Made by a program: the position numbers and the translations under genes. From Areca catechu (taxonomy: Eukaryota > Streptophyta > Magnoliopsida > Arecales > Arecaceae), in NCBI GenBank assembly GCA_021397845.1, contig CM038052.1, positions 169,748,182-169,812,181 of the forward strand: a DNA stretch of 64,000 bases. Direction: 5' to 3'. The notes below the pieces were generated by a model. It saw only the letters and a list, made by a program, of their open reading frames with translations. It did not search any database and had not been told where the DNA came from. Below are positions 35,177 through 47,168 of this stretch, piece after piece. Every line of letters starts with the position of its first letter. Within the stretch, counting starts at the first letter, position 1.

Positions 35177-38100
35177 CTACTCATCGATATCTTCAGATAA
35201 TTGATACCCTTCAGATTTTTCTTCCATTTCATCATCTTCATCCTCCTCTTCCATTACTTCTTCTTCCTCCTCTTTATTCCTGCTTCTTAGATAGGATTGT
35301 TCCCTAAAATTAACTAAATATGATCATCTCCTCATGTCAACCATCATGTAGGAGAATTCCTGGAGCATCCAACTTTGTATCAATATAGGATTAATGGACT
35401 CCTAGTGTTTCATCCTCTTGAAAGCATTCTGGTAAATGGGCCTCTTCTTTTTTTTAAGCTCGTAATGAATGACTCGAAACTTAATCTTACATATGGCCTA
35501 CCAATCTTTCCTTCCTCTCTTCCTTAATGAAAAATAAGGATAATATACTTAAGCAGCTTATTGAGCTGCATAAATAAATCATCGATATTTACTTTTGATC
35601 CATATTTGATTTCAATAAGCTCATGCCATGGATCAACTTCCATATCGTTATTATTATAAAATCCTTGGTACTTAAATAGAATGACACTATTACCTCCAAT
35701 GTAGGTCAACTTGATCACTTCTTCGAGGAATCCATAGTAGTCACTCTCCAACCCTTCCCACCAACTACCCTTTACACAAATTATTATTCATTGTACTCTT
35801 ATGATATCCATATTCATGGGTATGAAATTTAAAACCATTAAAATTACAGTTGTTGTAATATGTCACATATTTTGTTGGCATGTAAGCTAATGATTTTAGC
35901 CTTTTAGGAATAGAGTCCCCTCCTTGCACAGCCTGCATAGTATAAAAAGAATAAATTGAGAAAAATAAAAATAAATGAAATGTCATTAGATGCTTACTAG
36001 TTTACGGAACCAATCTATAAAGTTTTGTGAATGTCATACAGAATTTCTTGCTCACTTATTCTCTAGTTGTCCTGTCTCAATATTCGATTATAATCTCAAA
36101 AAATACATAAGATTAGTGTATTGTAATAAATGATTGAAGAGTTTGGATTATGATAGATATTTAATGTGTGAATCGACCTCACCGTAGTTTAGCAAAACAT
36201 GTATCTGTGCCTGTCAAAATTTAGTATTCATTAAAATCTAGCAAGCCTCGTAACCAAATTCATGAACAGGATGGGCAAATATTGAGATCTCTTGCTTTGA
36301 TCCTGAACCACCACCATCATTATTTTGGCCAACTTAAGTCAACTTTATCTGCACATTAGGATTAAAGTAGTATCAACTGAATTTTGAAATTTCTTCTATT
36401 ATATAAGTATCCATAATAGAACCTTTGACTCTGCCCTTGTTTTTCATTTTTTCTTAAGATTGTGCATATATCTTTTAAATGGATACATCCACCTATATTA
36501 TACTAGTCCCCCACCCAAGCTTTATATGCCAGATTAATCACAATATGCTTCATGGAGTCAAAGAAGCTAGGAAGGAATATCTTCTCCAACTTGCATATTA
36601 TCTCTATACTACTAGCCTCAAGTCTGGAGATATGGTCGATAGATAATTCGGTAGCACAAATATCTTTGAAAAAAAGACTAAGCTCAGTTAAAGTACTCCA
36701 TATGGAGTTTGGAAGGAGATCATGCCAAGCCAATGAAAACATGGCTCTTTAATACATAGAACCTATAATCTTTGATACTATGCACCAAGCTAGATTACTT
36801 GTATAACCATTTGGGAATTTATATTTTTTACACCATTCACATACATCCTTCAACTACTCACTCATTAAGATGTAAGATGCTTTCAACTTTACAAATTTTT
36901 CAGGTGACACCTCAACCAGGTCTAATAGAAGATACCTATATATGTTATGCATATATGCTCAGGCCTTGAGATTATCCTTCATCTTGTCCTTGACATCTAT
37001 AACAGTATAGAAAACATTATTGAATACATGCTTCGTAATATGTATGACATCAAGATTATGACGAATCAAATTGGTATACCAGTATGGAAACTTCCAGAAG
37101 ATACTATGCTTTATCCAGTTATGAGTTCTATCAAATTTTTGAGATTTTTGCTTATCAAATAGTATGTCAAACTAGATTTTATCAACTTGGGTACCCTTTG
37201 AAATACTTCCATACCACTGAGGCAAGGAGGTGCATGGTCTTTCTTTATCTTATTCCTCTTGAAACTATCGCACTGCTTTTGAAAGGGATGATGCTCGAAA
37301 AGAAATTGATTATGATAATCGAACCAGCATGGCTTACAATCATGCTCAAGTTGAAATGATTTGTATTCTCAGTGTAATATGGATAGCTAGCTTTTCATGA
37401 TTGCTCCATCCTAACAGCATCCCATACATAGAAAAATCACTAACAGTCCACATAAGTATAGCATTCATTACAAAATTCTACTTCTTTGCTGCATCATAAG
37501 TATATATGCCATCGGACCATAAAAATTTCAGCTCATCAACAAGAGGCCTCAGATATATATATCAATGTTTCTACCAGGATGTTGTGGTCTAGGAATGACT
37601 ACAATAAAAAAGATATTATATTCTTTCATGCGCATCTCAGGTGGTAGATTGTATGAATAATAGACCGGTCAACATGAATAAAGGGCCACTACATGACTGA
37701 ATAGTATAAACCCATCCATAAATAAACTCAGTCAGACATTGGGTGATTCATTAACAAATAAAGGTAGAAAACATCATATTTTTTCTATGCCTCATTGTCT
37801 AATGGATGACACATCATACCGGTCTGCTTGCTAATCCCATCTTTGTGCCATCTCATTTGCCCTGTAGTACTCTGGGTCAAGTAGAGTCTTCGAAGCCTAG
37901 AAATGAGGGGAAGGTATCAAAAAACTTTATATGATATATCTTTATGATTTCTACCCTCTTGCCTCAACTTAAATTGATTTTGACCGCATACGTCACATGA
38001 GCTTTTCAGTTGGTCCTCCTTATAGAAAAGCATGCAATCATTGTAGTAAGCATCTATCTTCTCGTATTCCATGCCTAACCCTTTTATCATTTTTTTTGAA

Positions 38101-38663
38101 GCATAAAAGCTTTCAACAAGCTCTCCTCCTTTGGTAGCATCTTCTTTATTATCACTACCATCCTATCATACTAATTGACTATCATATTAAACTCGACCTT
38201 CAAGTTCAATAATTCTGACATAGTTGATAGTATAATATGTATTTTACAGCCCAACCATTATGGTTCATCAGCATCTTTTAGCATACAATAAAAATCATCG
38301 TTGTCAGCTTCTAGATCATCTGTCATATCCTAATCAAATTTAGGACCACATGTTCTATAACCATGTCTACCATTTTATCTATATCCCTATGTTGTTGATT
38401 TCTAACCATTGCAATTATCTCCCATATCTCTTCATGCAAGTACCAATGCTTATAATTTAGCATAAATCCACTCTTTTATAAATAAACAGTTATTGTATCT
38501 CTATCATGCATTCCTCTATTAACACATCTATTGCAAGGACAATGAGCCCACCCTTCAAATAAGAGAGTTGCATTTCCAAAAGCATAATCACAAAAGTACT
38601 TGATTTATATTCAACATAAATAATCTCGTCAACTAGTCGATAGTCCATCCAACTATGATCCAT
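35177..38663 (-). pseudogene. TNP2 transposase of CACTA B (broken)
   Basis: Minus strand from MDHSWMDYRLVDE (ATG 38661-38663), the start of the transposase-associated domain, followed by CPCNRCVN, a Cys-rich motif of that domain. Next is the Transposase_21 region, with WSDGIYTYDAAKK-like sequence near 37520-37470 and a RPQHPGRNIDIYI stretch near 37590. A DUF4218 segment follows (FFKDICATELSIDHI...KIFLPSFFDSM, 36503-36742), then DUF4216 (DYYGFLEEVIKLTYIGGNSVILFKY near 35740-35670), and an acidic tail ending at TAG 35177-35179. TNP2 is the catalytic transposase that cuts at CACTA ends. Numerous stops and frameshifts make it inactive. Introns are likely between the later blocks. Confidence 0.85.
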
Positions 38664-39420
38664 TATACACTATCTAAGAATTCTGCATATACAAATACAA
38701 GACAAAACTCTTATCAATTATTTTATCATTTAACATGGCAATACAAGTATTTCAAATGATTAAAGATAATATAAAAATAAAATAATAGATAAGGTTGCGG
38801 GGATACTGAGTATGCATTCAAACATTAAAGGCCAAACTCAAAAAAATAAGAATGACTGCAAAACAAATTTAGATGTGATGACCTTTACCTAGATATCCAA
38901 GCTCTTATATTTCTAACCTAGAATATCATCTCTAGTAATTCTCATTTTTCCAAGTTTGGTCTTTGATGATAGGATATGAACTTAGTATCCTAACAACCTT
39001 CTCATATCATTTAATACATCCTACTACCATCTAATAAATAAAGGTCCTATCCCATTCAGAAATTATATTAATTATATAGATCAATTATAGTAATCAAATA
39101 ATATACAATAGGAATCAAAAAAAAATTTGACAATATTTTTTCTTAGTTCTTCCCACATGACTAAAGATGTGTAAGGAGAACTAAGAAAAAAATATTATCT
39201 AAAATTTTTATTGAACTCCCAGCATACTGTTTCATTACCGTAACTACCTATATAATTATTTATAATTTTCAAACTATCCAAACTAGACAATCAATTGATC
39301 AATATACATAATTCTCTCAACCAAATAAAAAAATATAAATCTATAGATATTGTAGAATATGTATATTAATCAATTGATAGGTCTATAGTTCTATGCAATA
39401 TAATTTTTATAAAAATAAAA
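38664..39420. other. CACTA B leader upstream of TNP2
   Basis: Non-coding sequence upstream of the TNP2 start on the minus strand; the part 38970-39415 recurs in element A. Contains the conserved hairpin below. Confidence 0.7.
39117..39210. other. Imperfect hairpin in CACTA B leader
   Basis: Arms 39117-39150 and 39176-39210, including TTCTTAGTTCT and AGAACTAAGAA, an exact inverted pair. It is the counterpart of 32324-32417. Confidence 0.75.
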
Positions 39421-41428
39421 TATAAAATCAATTATTAAAATTAATACATAATTATAAAATATGAATTCATAAATAATAATAGTTTATATATATTAAAATA
39501 TAATAATATTATAAAACAAGAATTCATCAATGGTTCATATACGATAAAACATGATAATATAGGAGGATGACAACAGTCAAATACAGGAAGATGATGACTA
39601 AATAATTTTTCTTAGAGATTTATAAATAACTCCAAAATTCTACACCTCGCTAGCAATAACAAGATCCCTTATACAACTCAAGAAGGCTTCCTAGATGCCT
39701 TGAGACATGAGGGTAGCGAGGAAGGCTAGTTTTCATTGAAAAAGGAGCAACACGATGGGGCATCATTTCTAGTACTCTATCCTTTAGCTAGTAAGGGAAG
39801 TAGCTATATAGCCAGAGCACCGATCATTTTCAATACCTTCCATTTCCTGATAAGCATCCATTATTATACCTTCACACTTAAAGCATCTTAGGACTATAGT
39901 TTGTACTCAATTTACTAAGATCCAAATCTTGTACATGCATGACATGTATCCATGCACACCTAATTAATTATTTTAATTAATAATTAATCTAATTATTTAA
40001 TTAATTGATTAATTAATTAATCAAATAATAAATTATTTATTTAACTAAATAATTGATTAATTAAATAAATAAATAACTAATGATTTAAATAAATAAATAT
40101 TTAATATATAGCTAATTAATTTTAAAAGTAATTATCAAATAACTAATTATTAGATGAGTTAGTAACTAATTTATTAAATAAACAACTAATTATTAAATAA
40201 TCAATTTATTGAAAGAATAACTAATTATTAAATGATTAATTAATTAATTAATTAACTAACTAATTAAGAAATTAATGAAAAATTATTCAACTAAATAAAT
40301 AATTAATTAATTACAAAATAATTTTTGATGATAGCATTACCGTTGCCACCACCGTCACTCATACTTACACAACGACATCAAGGAGGCATGAAAAGCACCA
40401 GCTCAGAAATGGTGGCATGGAGATGCAGTCGCAAGAACTACCGAGAGATTAAGATCGGTGCTGGTACAGGCATTGGTGGGGCCGAAAGGAGAGGTGCTAG
40501 ATGAGGTGAGGCATCGGTGCAGGTAAGGCACCGGTGAGAGCAGGAAGGAGAAGCACCACCCGGGGGGACCTCGATGGCAATATTGACACCAATGGCAGTG
40601 AGAAGGAGAGAAGCTGCAGGGGGAGGGGAGGAGTAGGAGGTCACTGGTAGGAATGAGGAGGGGCACCATGGGAGGAGGGGAAGGGTGGGAGGTTGTCGAC
40701 AGGAATGGGAAGGAGGGGCATCATAGGAGGGAGGGGAGGTGTAGGAGCTCGCTGGCGAAGTGGAGGAGGTGACGTAAGATCGATAGCCATAGGAAGGGAG
40801 AGGAAAGATGAACAACTGAGCAGGAAGAAGGAAAAAAGGCCAAGGGTAGAATTTTAAGAGAGTTATTAGCAACGTCAACCTTTATCACTAATTAGTTATC
40901 AGTAATGCAGGATATTAGCAATGGCATGCCGTCACTAATATTGGTCAAAAATATCTAAATTTTTATTATCACTATTAGTAATGGCATTTACTGTCACTAA
41001 AAATAAGATGAGCCGTCAGTAATAAATTATTAGGGATGATATAATTTGTCATCGCTAATATTGGTTGAAAATATCTAAATTTTTGTTACCATTATTAGTG
41101 ACGGTAATTTCCGTCACTAAAGATATGATTGACATCGCTAATATATTTTTCTCAAAATAAATATTATTTATAGTTTCAATATTTATTAATGATGACTGTT
41201 TGCCATTGCTAATAGTACACAAGCCATCAATAATAATTATTTTCAAAAAAATAAAATCCTTTACCATTTTCATAGTTATTAGCAGTAACATTTGTCATTG
41301 CTAATATCTAATTTTTCATCATAAATAGTATTAGCAATGATGATTTTTATCATTGTTTTTGCCATCGTTATATATCCTTATTAGCGACAACTAATTAGCC
41401 ATCACTAATATTAATTTTTCTTATAATG
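39420..41428. repeat. CACTA B 5' terminal region: ATTA array, purine block, subterminal repeats
   Basis: From left to right: AT-rich sequence with (AATT/ATTA)n at about 39960-40320, a G/A-rich block at about 40410-40860 with sham open frames, then subterminal repeats (TTAGTGACGG/TAGCGATGG types) to the terminus. The order of parts is the same as in element A's right arm (41429-43482). Confidence 0.8.
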
Positions 41429-43482
41429 ACCTAATTAATTAATTAAATTAACACATAATTATAAATATGAATTCATCAATAATAATAATTCATATACATT
41501 AAAATTTTATAATATTATAAAATATAAATTCATTAATAACAATAGTTCATATATATTAAAATATGATAATATAGGAGGATGATAACTAAACAATACAAGA
41601 AAATGATAACTAACCAATAAATCTAAGAGGTCAAGAAATAACTCAAAACTCTATGCCTCACTAGCAATGACAGGATCCCTCGTACAACTCAAGAGAGCTT
41701 GTTGGATGCCCCAAGATGCAGGGATCGCACCACTGACCATCGTAGTGTACCACTGGGACCTCTTCACCAAAGACTGTATCCTACTCAAGAAGGAGCAGGA
41801 TAATAAGGCATCCTCTCTAATTCCATCCTTTGACCGGTGACGTAGCTATCGCACTGGCCATTTTCAATACCTCCCATTTTAAGGTGAGCATCTATCATTA
41901 TACCTTAATACCAAAGTAGTTCAGGATCTAAGTTTGTCCTCTACATGCTGAGACCCAAGTCCCGTGCATGCACGACATGCATCTGTACACACTTAATTAA
42001 TTAATTAATTAATAACTAAATAATTAATTAATTTACTAAATAAATAAATAAACTAATAAATAAATAACTAATTAATGAAATAACTAACTAACTAATTAAT
42101 TAATTAGAAAATAATTTTGGTGATGGCTCTATTCCCATCATCATCACTTTTACTAATACTCATATAATTCAAAATAAACGGCCCCATGGATGGTGGATCT
42201 AGCTGTGCAAAAAAATTGAGACATAGGATGGTGATGCTAAAGGAGGCATATAAATGGTGGCATCAGCTTGAGGATGGTGGCACTGGCTTGAAAATGGCGG
42301 TGCTAGCTCAAAATAGTGGCTTGGGGATGCAGCCACAGGGATGGGGCCATAAGAACCGGTAAGAGGGGGAAAAAAGAAAGCTCGACAGTTAGGGAGGGAG
42401 AACCCACAGGGAGAGGAAAATGAGGGGGGAAGCTTGGTGGTGAGAGGAAACTGGGGGGGGGGCAAGCTCAACGGGGAAGGAAACTGGGGGGTGAGGGGTG
42501 GGGAACCTCAATGACGGGAGGAAATTAGGGGGGTGAGGAAGCTCGATGGCGATAGGAAACCACGGGGAAGCTCAATGGAGGGAGAAAACCAGGGGGGAAG
42601 CTTGTCGACAGGAGAGAGGGAACTGGCAACTGGGAGTATAGGAGGGAGAGAGGGGCCAGCAAGGGGGAGCACGAGTCACCGAGAAGGGGGGAACAGGCAA
42701 GGGGGAGAACACGGGAATACAAGTCACTAGGAGGGGAGAACGAGCAAAGGGGAGAACACGAGCAAGAGGGAACACGACAAGGGGAATAGGTAGCTAGGGA
42801 GCATGGGAAGGCGAACAAGTCACTGGGAAGTACGGAAAGGAAAACACTGGAAGGGAAGGGGAGAATGGGGATGTTGGAGCACGAGGCACCAATAAGGGTA
42901 GTTGGGAGGAGCGAAAGTTGACGTAGGAAGCATGGAGGAAAATTTTTTGGCTACCGAGCATCTAGGGAGGATTTTGCCAACCAGTATTAGCAATGACAAA
43001 GATTGTCATTTTTAATATTGATCGACAAAAACTTGAAATTAGTGTTATTATTAGCGACAACAAACTCTTGTCACTAATAATAATATTTTTCATTGCTAAT
43101 AGATTTTAAAAATAAAAAAATAAAAAAATAAAGATTATTAGCGATAGCTAATTGCTGTCACTAATAACAAATAATTCAATCAAAAATAAATTTAAAATAA
43201 AAAACAAAATTAAAAAAATTATTGATTATTAGCGCTAGATTCACCATCGCTAATAATAAGAAATTTTGTTGCTAATAAGTTTTTAAAACAAAAAAAAGAT
43301 TATTAGCAATAGCTTAGTCCACCTCTAATTTTAGGAAAATCTATTCTTAATATTTTTTTAAACAAAAAAATTCTTTTAAAAATTTAGTGATCAGTAGCGA
43401 CAACAAATATTAGCAATAGCAATTTTTTCTGTCATTATTATGGTCGCTAATTGCCACCGCTAATGAGGCTTTTCTTGTCATG
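41429..43482. repeat. CACTA A right arm
   Basis: Follows 39430-41428 part by part: the same opening, the same CTCGTACAACTCAAGA phrase (41689; CTTATACAACTCAAGA at 39670 in B), the ATTA array at 41993-42110, a G/A-rich block at about 42340-42960, and terminal subterminal repeats. Open frames in the purine block on both strands are not genes. Confidence 0.8.
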
Positions 43483-43624
43483 AATTAGGTTGTGCAAACC
43501 AATCGAAACCACAAATGTTGATTCGGTTTGGGTCATATTTTTTTAGATTTGGTTTTATTCTATTTTTATTTAAAAATTTTAAAAAACAAAAAAATTAATT
43601 CAACTCCAATTTAATTTCTTTAAT

Positions 43625-43667
<43 letters not shown>

Positions 43668-43981
43668 GAGAATGATAAATTAGTTCAATAATCAATGTCC
43701 CAGTTCAATTTTGTTACATTATGCCCTCGCTGCCCCAAGGCCCCCCACATCCCTAGATTCCCCATCATGTTTGTGCCTCTAGCCTCCTCCCACTACGGCT
43801 TCAACACCGGTGGCTCTCCCATCTTCTCCCACTCTTACTCAAGCTTGTACCTCCCCTCTTCTCCCACTTCACCTCCAGCTCGTGCCATCTCTTGGACCCC
43901 TCTTCCCCCACTCTAGCTCTACTTATTTTGGCTCCACTCATCTACTATATAAGGTCACTATTGGTGTCTCCAATAAGTTGC
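43483..43981. other. Spacer with (TA)n and a C-rich stretch
   Basis: A TA microsatellite lies at about 43627-43660. A C-rich block at 43720-43920 has a 73-codon open frame with no recognisable family, and a TATATAAGG string lies at about 43945. No supported gene. Confidence 0.4.
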
Positions 43982-44015
43982 CCATTTAGCCCATTCCATA
44001 AGCTGTCTATTTAGC
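43982..44015. repeat. Target duplication of split LINE, left copy
   Basis: CCATTTAGCCCATTCCATAA and following bases resemble 56059-56092, which follows the LINE poly(A). The two copies differ at several positions, consistent with an old insertion. Confidence 0.55.
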
Positions 44016-44323
44016 GGATAACAAAGGCTGCATCCCGAAGGCTCCCGTCGAAGCTAACAGTGAAGAAATACAGAGGAGAGGGTTCCCAGGAAGTAAAGAC
44101 TCGCCGGGATTCTAGATAGACAGGGGGTGCTGCCTTTGTTATCCGCGACTATCATCTTGGCTTTCTTGCTACTGGTGGGCAGCCTTCTTATGATTCCTCG
44201 GTTCTTGGAGTAGAGTTGTTGGCGGCCTGGGCAGGGATTCGGTATGCCTAATAGATCCTTCACCTGGACCATTTGATTATTGAGGGAGACTTAACGACTG
44301 TGGTATCTTGAATTAGGCAGAAG
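44016..44323 (+). pseudogene. LINE RNase H domain, first half
   Basis: Frame near 44129-44323 reads AAFVIRDYHLGFLA, then VLGVELLAAWAGIRYA and HLIIEGDLTTVVS, the typical core of plant LINE RNase H (GGAGFVIRD, ELxAAWxG, LEGD). Three or four stops are present. The domain breaks off after IRQK and resumes at 55794, so the LINE was split by a later insertion. Upstream RT is absent; this LINE copy is 5'-truncated. Confidence 0.72.
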
Positions 44324-45213
44324 TGTGATAACTAAGATAACGAGGTGTTTGGACTAGCCATGCCACGAGTAGGACATGGTTACTGAGATTGTCGGTCGCA
44401 AGTTGAAGTCTGACAATGAGATTGGCAATCACAGGCTGAAGTGTGACACCGAGATTGCCAATCACAAGCTGAAGTGTGATAATGAGATTTGCTAGTCATG
44501 GACTAAAGTGTGACACCGAGATTGCAAGTCATGGGCTGAAGTGTGATAATGAGATTGCTAGTCATGGACTGAAGTATGACATCGACATTGGTGTCACAGG
44601 TTGAAGTATGACAATGAGTTTGCCGGTCACAGGCTGAAGTATGATATTGAGATTGCCAGTCATGGGCTGAAGCATGACTATGGTTAGTCCAGAATCCTAA
44701 AGAGGAAAGATAATAAAATAGAAACATAAAAAAAAGAAAACATGATTTTACTAAAGGTTTGTTATATATGGCATTAAGTTATTTTAGTTGCATGACATGA
44801 TATTTTATTATTTTATTATTATTTTTAATTTATATTATTATTGGTGTGACTGTATGGAATCCTTACTAGGCTGTGAAGCTCATTCTTCACTTCTCTATTT
44901 TTCTTCCAGAGATGTAGGATTCATAGCAAAGGTTGAGCTGGGCATGAGATCGAGTATTAGAACTTTAGATTGTTTAGTTAGTCCTATTTTTGATATCTAT
45001 GTAATAAACAAGTTGACCATTTAGTGGTCTTGACTCGAACGAGTGGATTATTCAGTTATTATCAAATTGTTTAATGATGTTTGGTTAATTAATATGATTT
45101 TTAGAAATGAAGAGAATCTTATGCACTTAGGACTGGCATGATTTTTAGGATGATATCTAGGGTTGTATGATCGATCACGTAGCCGATCCTGGTATGGAAT
45201 TCGAGGCATGCTA
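44324..45213 (+). repeat. Probable 5' LTR of gypsy fragment
   Basis: Starts TGTGATAACTAAG right after the LINE sequence and ends near GGCATGCTA, three bases before the primer site. No partner LTR is present to prove the limits. Confidence 0.5.
44385..44681. repeat. 33-bp tandem repeat (9 copies)
   Basis: Nine units of about 33 bp of the form GAGATTGCnnGTCATGGGCT...GTGACA, alternating between ACACC-like and ATAAT-like unit ends. It lies within the probable LTR. Confidence 0.85.
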
Positions 45214-45216
45214 GAG

Positions 45217-45228
45217 TGGTATCAGAGC
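45217..45228 (+). other. Primer-binding site (tRNA-iMet type)
   Basis: TGGTATCAGAGC, the standard initiator-Met primer site, 137 bp before the gag ATG. Confidence 0.9.
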
Positions 45229-45364
45229 TTAGGTTATAGGAATCTAGGATGCAAGTTCACGAAGAGAGAGTGGGTCGATCATTAAGTTAGGACATGATAA
45301 CATAATATATTTCATGTATACTTAGGTGATATGTAAACACTAACGATGATGATTATAGGATCCA

Positions 45365-47168
45365 ATGGCGCGTGGAGGCGGATGTGGGTGTGCTAGGAGG
45401 CTTACAAGATTTGAGGATGGTTCAAATGCTTAAAAACCCCTGGATCAGCAAGAAGATGCTGGAATCTTACCAGGAAGTGATGTGCATCGACAGGAACCAT
45501 TACACAATCTCATAGACAACACCTTGGAGACTGGGATAGTAGAGACGGGAATCTCAGGTGGACCTGAAGTTCAACTTGGGGACCAAGTAGGCCTTTCTTA
45601 GCTTATGCATTTACAGGTACAACAACAAGCCATTACTAGGGCTGATATGATAAGGATAGTGGAGGCACAATAACAGCAACAACAACTCATGCAATAGCAA
45701 TAGCAATTTATGCAATAATTATTATAGCAGCAACAACAACAAGTTACTTCTCAATGATAGCCAGGAGTCGGAGTCCAATAAGAATGTTAAATAACTTTGA
45801 TAGGTTTCAAGAGGTATGCCCCACCAGCATTTAAGGAAACTTCTGACCCTATGGAGGCTGAGGGATGGCTAAACATAATAAAGAAAGTGTTCCAGGCCTT
45901 GCGATATCTTGTGGAAGAGAGAGTAAACCTTCCTACCTTAATGTTACAAGATGAGGTAGCCGATTTATGGGATGTGGAACTTGGGAAGCTAGGACCCAAT
46001 GATGCATCATTTACTTGGGGAGGTTTCAGGAAGGTATTTTATGAGAGGTACTTTCCTTAGAGTGTTCAAATTTAGAAATTTCAAGAATTCGATCACTTGG
46101 AGCAGGGTAGTATGACAGTTGCCCAGTTTGCTGCAAAGTTTGAAGAATTATTTAGGTATGCTCTGATACTGATAGCGGATGAAGGGGTCAGGGCTAGAAA
46201 ATTTAAGAATGGACTAAGAGGTCAAATCCAACGATAGGTAACTACTTTTAAGTTGCCCACTTATAAAGAGGTCGTTAACAAAGCATTGATAATAGAGAGG
46301 GGTTTGGACATTACTTAAGCAAAAAGATAAAAAGCCTTGAAAAAGAGATCTAGATCAGGAGGGCACCAAGGTCAACATAATAAGAACACCGGCACAAAGA
46401 CTAGGAAGTTTGACAGTATTATCCCAAATGACAAGGCCCAACAAAAGAATGATGTCAAGTATTACAAGTGTGGTAGGCCTCACTATCAGTAATATTGCAC
46501 ATGGTCAGAAGAGAAATGTTATAATTATGGAAAGGAGGGTCACAAGGCATAATGTACCATAGTGGAAAGGAGTTATAGCACCAAACACATCAAGGTGGAT
46601 ATCAATAAGGAGGGTAGCAGAAGTCGAGCACCGAAGGATGGATTCATGCACTCACACAATAGGATGCCAATGTTTCTAATTTGGTGGTGATAGATACGAT
46701 TAGGTTATCCGCCAATAGTATTTATATTTTGTTTGATGCTGGTGCTATACATTCTTTTATATTAGCTAGTATGGTTAGGAAAAATAAAAATCTATCTCCG
46801 ATATCTCTAGAAACTGACTTCTGTGTTTCCACACCAAGTGGAGATGTCATTCTAGTTAACCTAATATGTAAGGATTGCAAATTGGACATCGAAGGTAGGG
46901 AGATGAAGGCAGATTTAATAATCCTAGAGATAAGGGACTTGATATGATCCTTGGGATGGATTGGTTAGTAGCATACCATGCTTCCATCAACTGCTTTGAG
47001 AAGATAGTAAAATTCTGGATCCTTGGCCAGCTGAAGTTTGACTTTGTGGGTAGCAGGTTAACCTCTCAGCAAAGGGTGATCTCAGCTTTTAATACCAAAT
47101 GACTCCTCAGGAAAGGTTGTAAGGTATTCTTAACGGCAGTGATAGATGCACAATAAGAAGAAAAGTCA
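45365..47168 (+). pseudogene. Gypsy gag-protease relic
   Basis: ATG 45365 opens MARGG. The gag domain at 45797-46060 reads FKETSDPMEAEGWLNIIKK and FYERYFP. Two zinc-knuckle relics follow (YYKCGRPHYQ and CYNYGKEGHKA, 46459-46550). The protease at 46681-46990 has FDAGAIHSFI at its active site. A Q-rich stretch with stops lies at 45660-45760. The frame is broken repeatedly, and the reading just before the junction (KSVKF) would lead into RT, but RT is absent. Confidence 0.83.

Larger units (their letters stand above)
32629..41428 (-). mobile_element. CACTA (En/Spm) element B, carries TNP2 and TNPA-like genes
   Basis: Left end CACTACAAGAAAAATAACT at 32629; the right end, as reverse complement, reads CATTATAAGAAAAATTAAT and matches the left in about 25 of 30 bases. 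Candidate 3-bp target copies are ATC (32626-32628) and ACC (41429-41431). Subterminal repeats of the TAGCGATGGC type occur at both ends. Genes run on the minus strand: TNP2 first, then a TNPA-like gene. It sits inside a relative (element A). Confidence 0.88.
31898..43482 (-). mobile_element. CACTA element A, non-autonomous, split by element B
   Basis: Left part 31898-32628 and right part 41429-43482 form one ~2.8-kb element once the insertion between them is removed. The left end, AACTACAATCATT, is a decayed CACTACAAG end; the right end reads CATGACAAGAAAA as reverse complement. Both arms carry subterminal repeats of the TTAGCGATGGC type. The sequence left of the insertion (32205-32628) matches 38970-39415 of element B, and the sequence right of it matches the continuation of the same B region, so the two arms are contiguous in the family consensus. 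A lacks all transposase coding sequence. Confidence 0.8.
44324..47168 (+). mobile_element. Ty3/gypsy fragment: LTR, primer site, gag, protease
   Basis: An LTR-like stretch (44324-45213) is followed by the primer site TGGTATCAGAGC at 45217-45228, a gag and a protease with many stops. Coding sequence ends abruptly at about 47168, where CACTA sequence begins in the same orientation. RT, integrase and the 3' LTR are missing. The gag and protease style resembles chromovirus (Tekay/Del-type) elements. Confidence 0.8.

Noticed and set aside
40403..40878. Minus-strand frames of 88 and 146 codons (P/S/L-rich)
   Set aside because: Translation of the purine-rich CACTA leader; not kept in the homologous block of element A.
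42199..42818. Pro/Ser-rich minus-strand frames
   Set aside because: Same purine-rich leader block in element A; no family character, and overlapping frames are open.
39420..43482. A simple 2-kb tandem duplication
   Set aside because: It first looked like one, but CACTA ends lie exactly at the junctions and the left partner of the second copy is at 31898-32628, so nested insertion explains it better.
43695..43916. 73-codon frame with P/S-rich translation
   Set aside because: No recognisable motif and no splice or promoter support; composition alone explains it. A captured gene fragment cannot be excluded.
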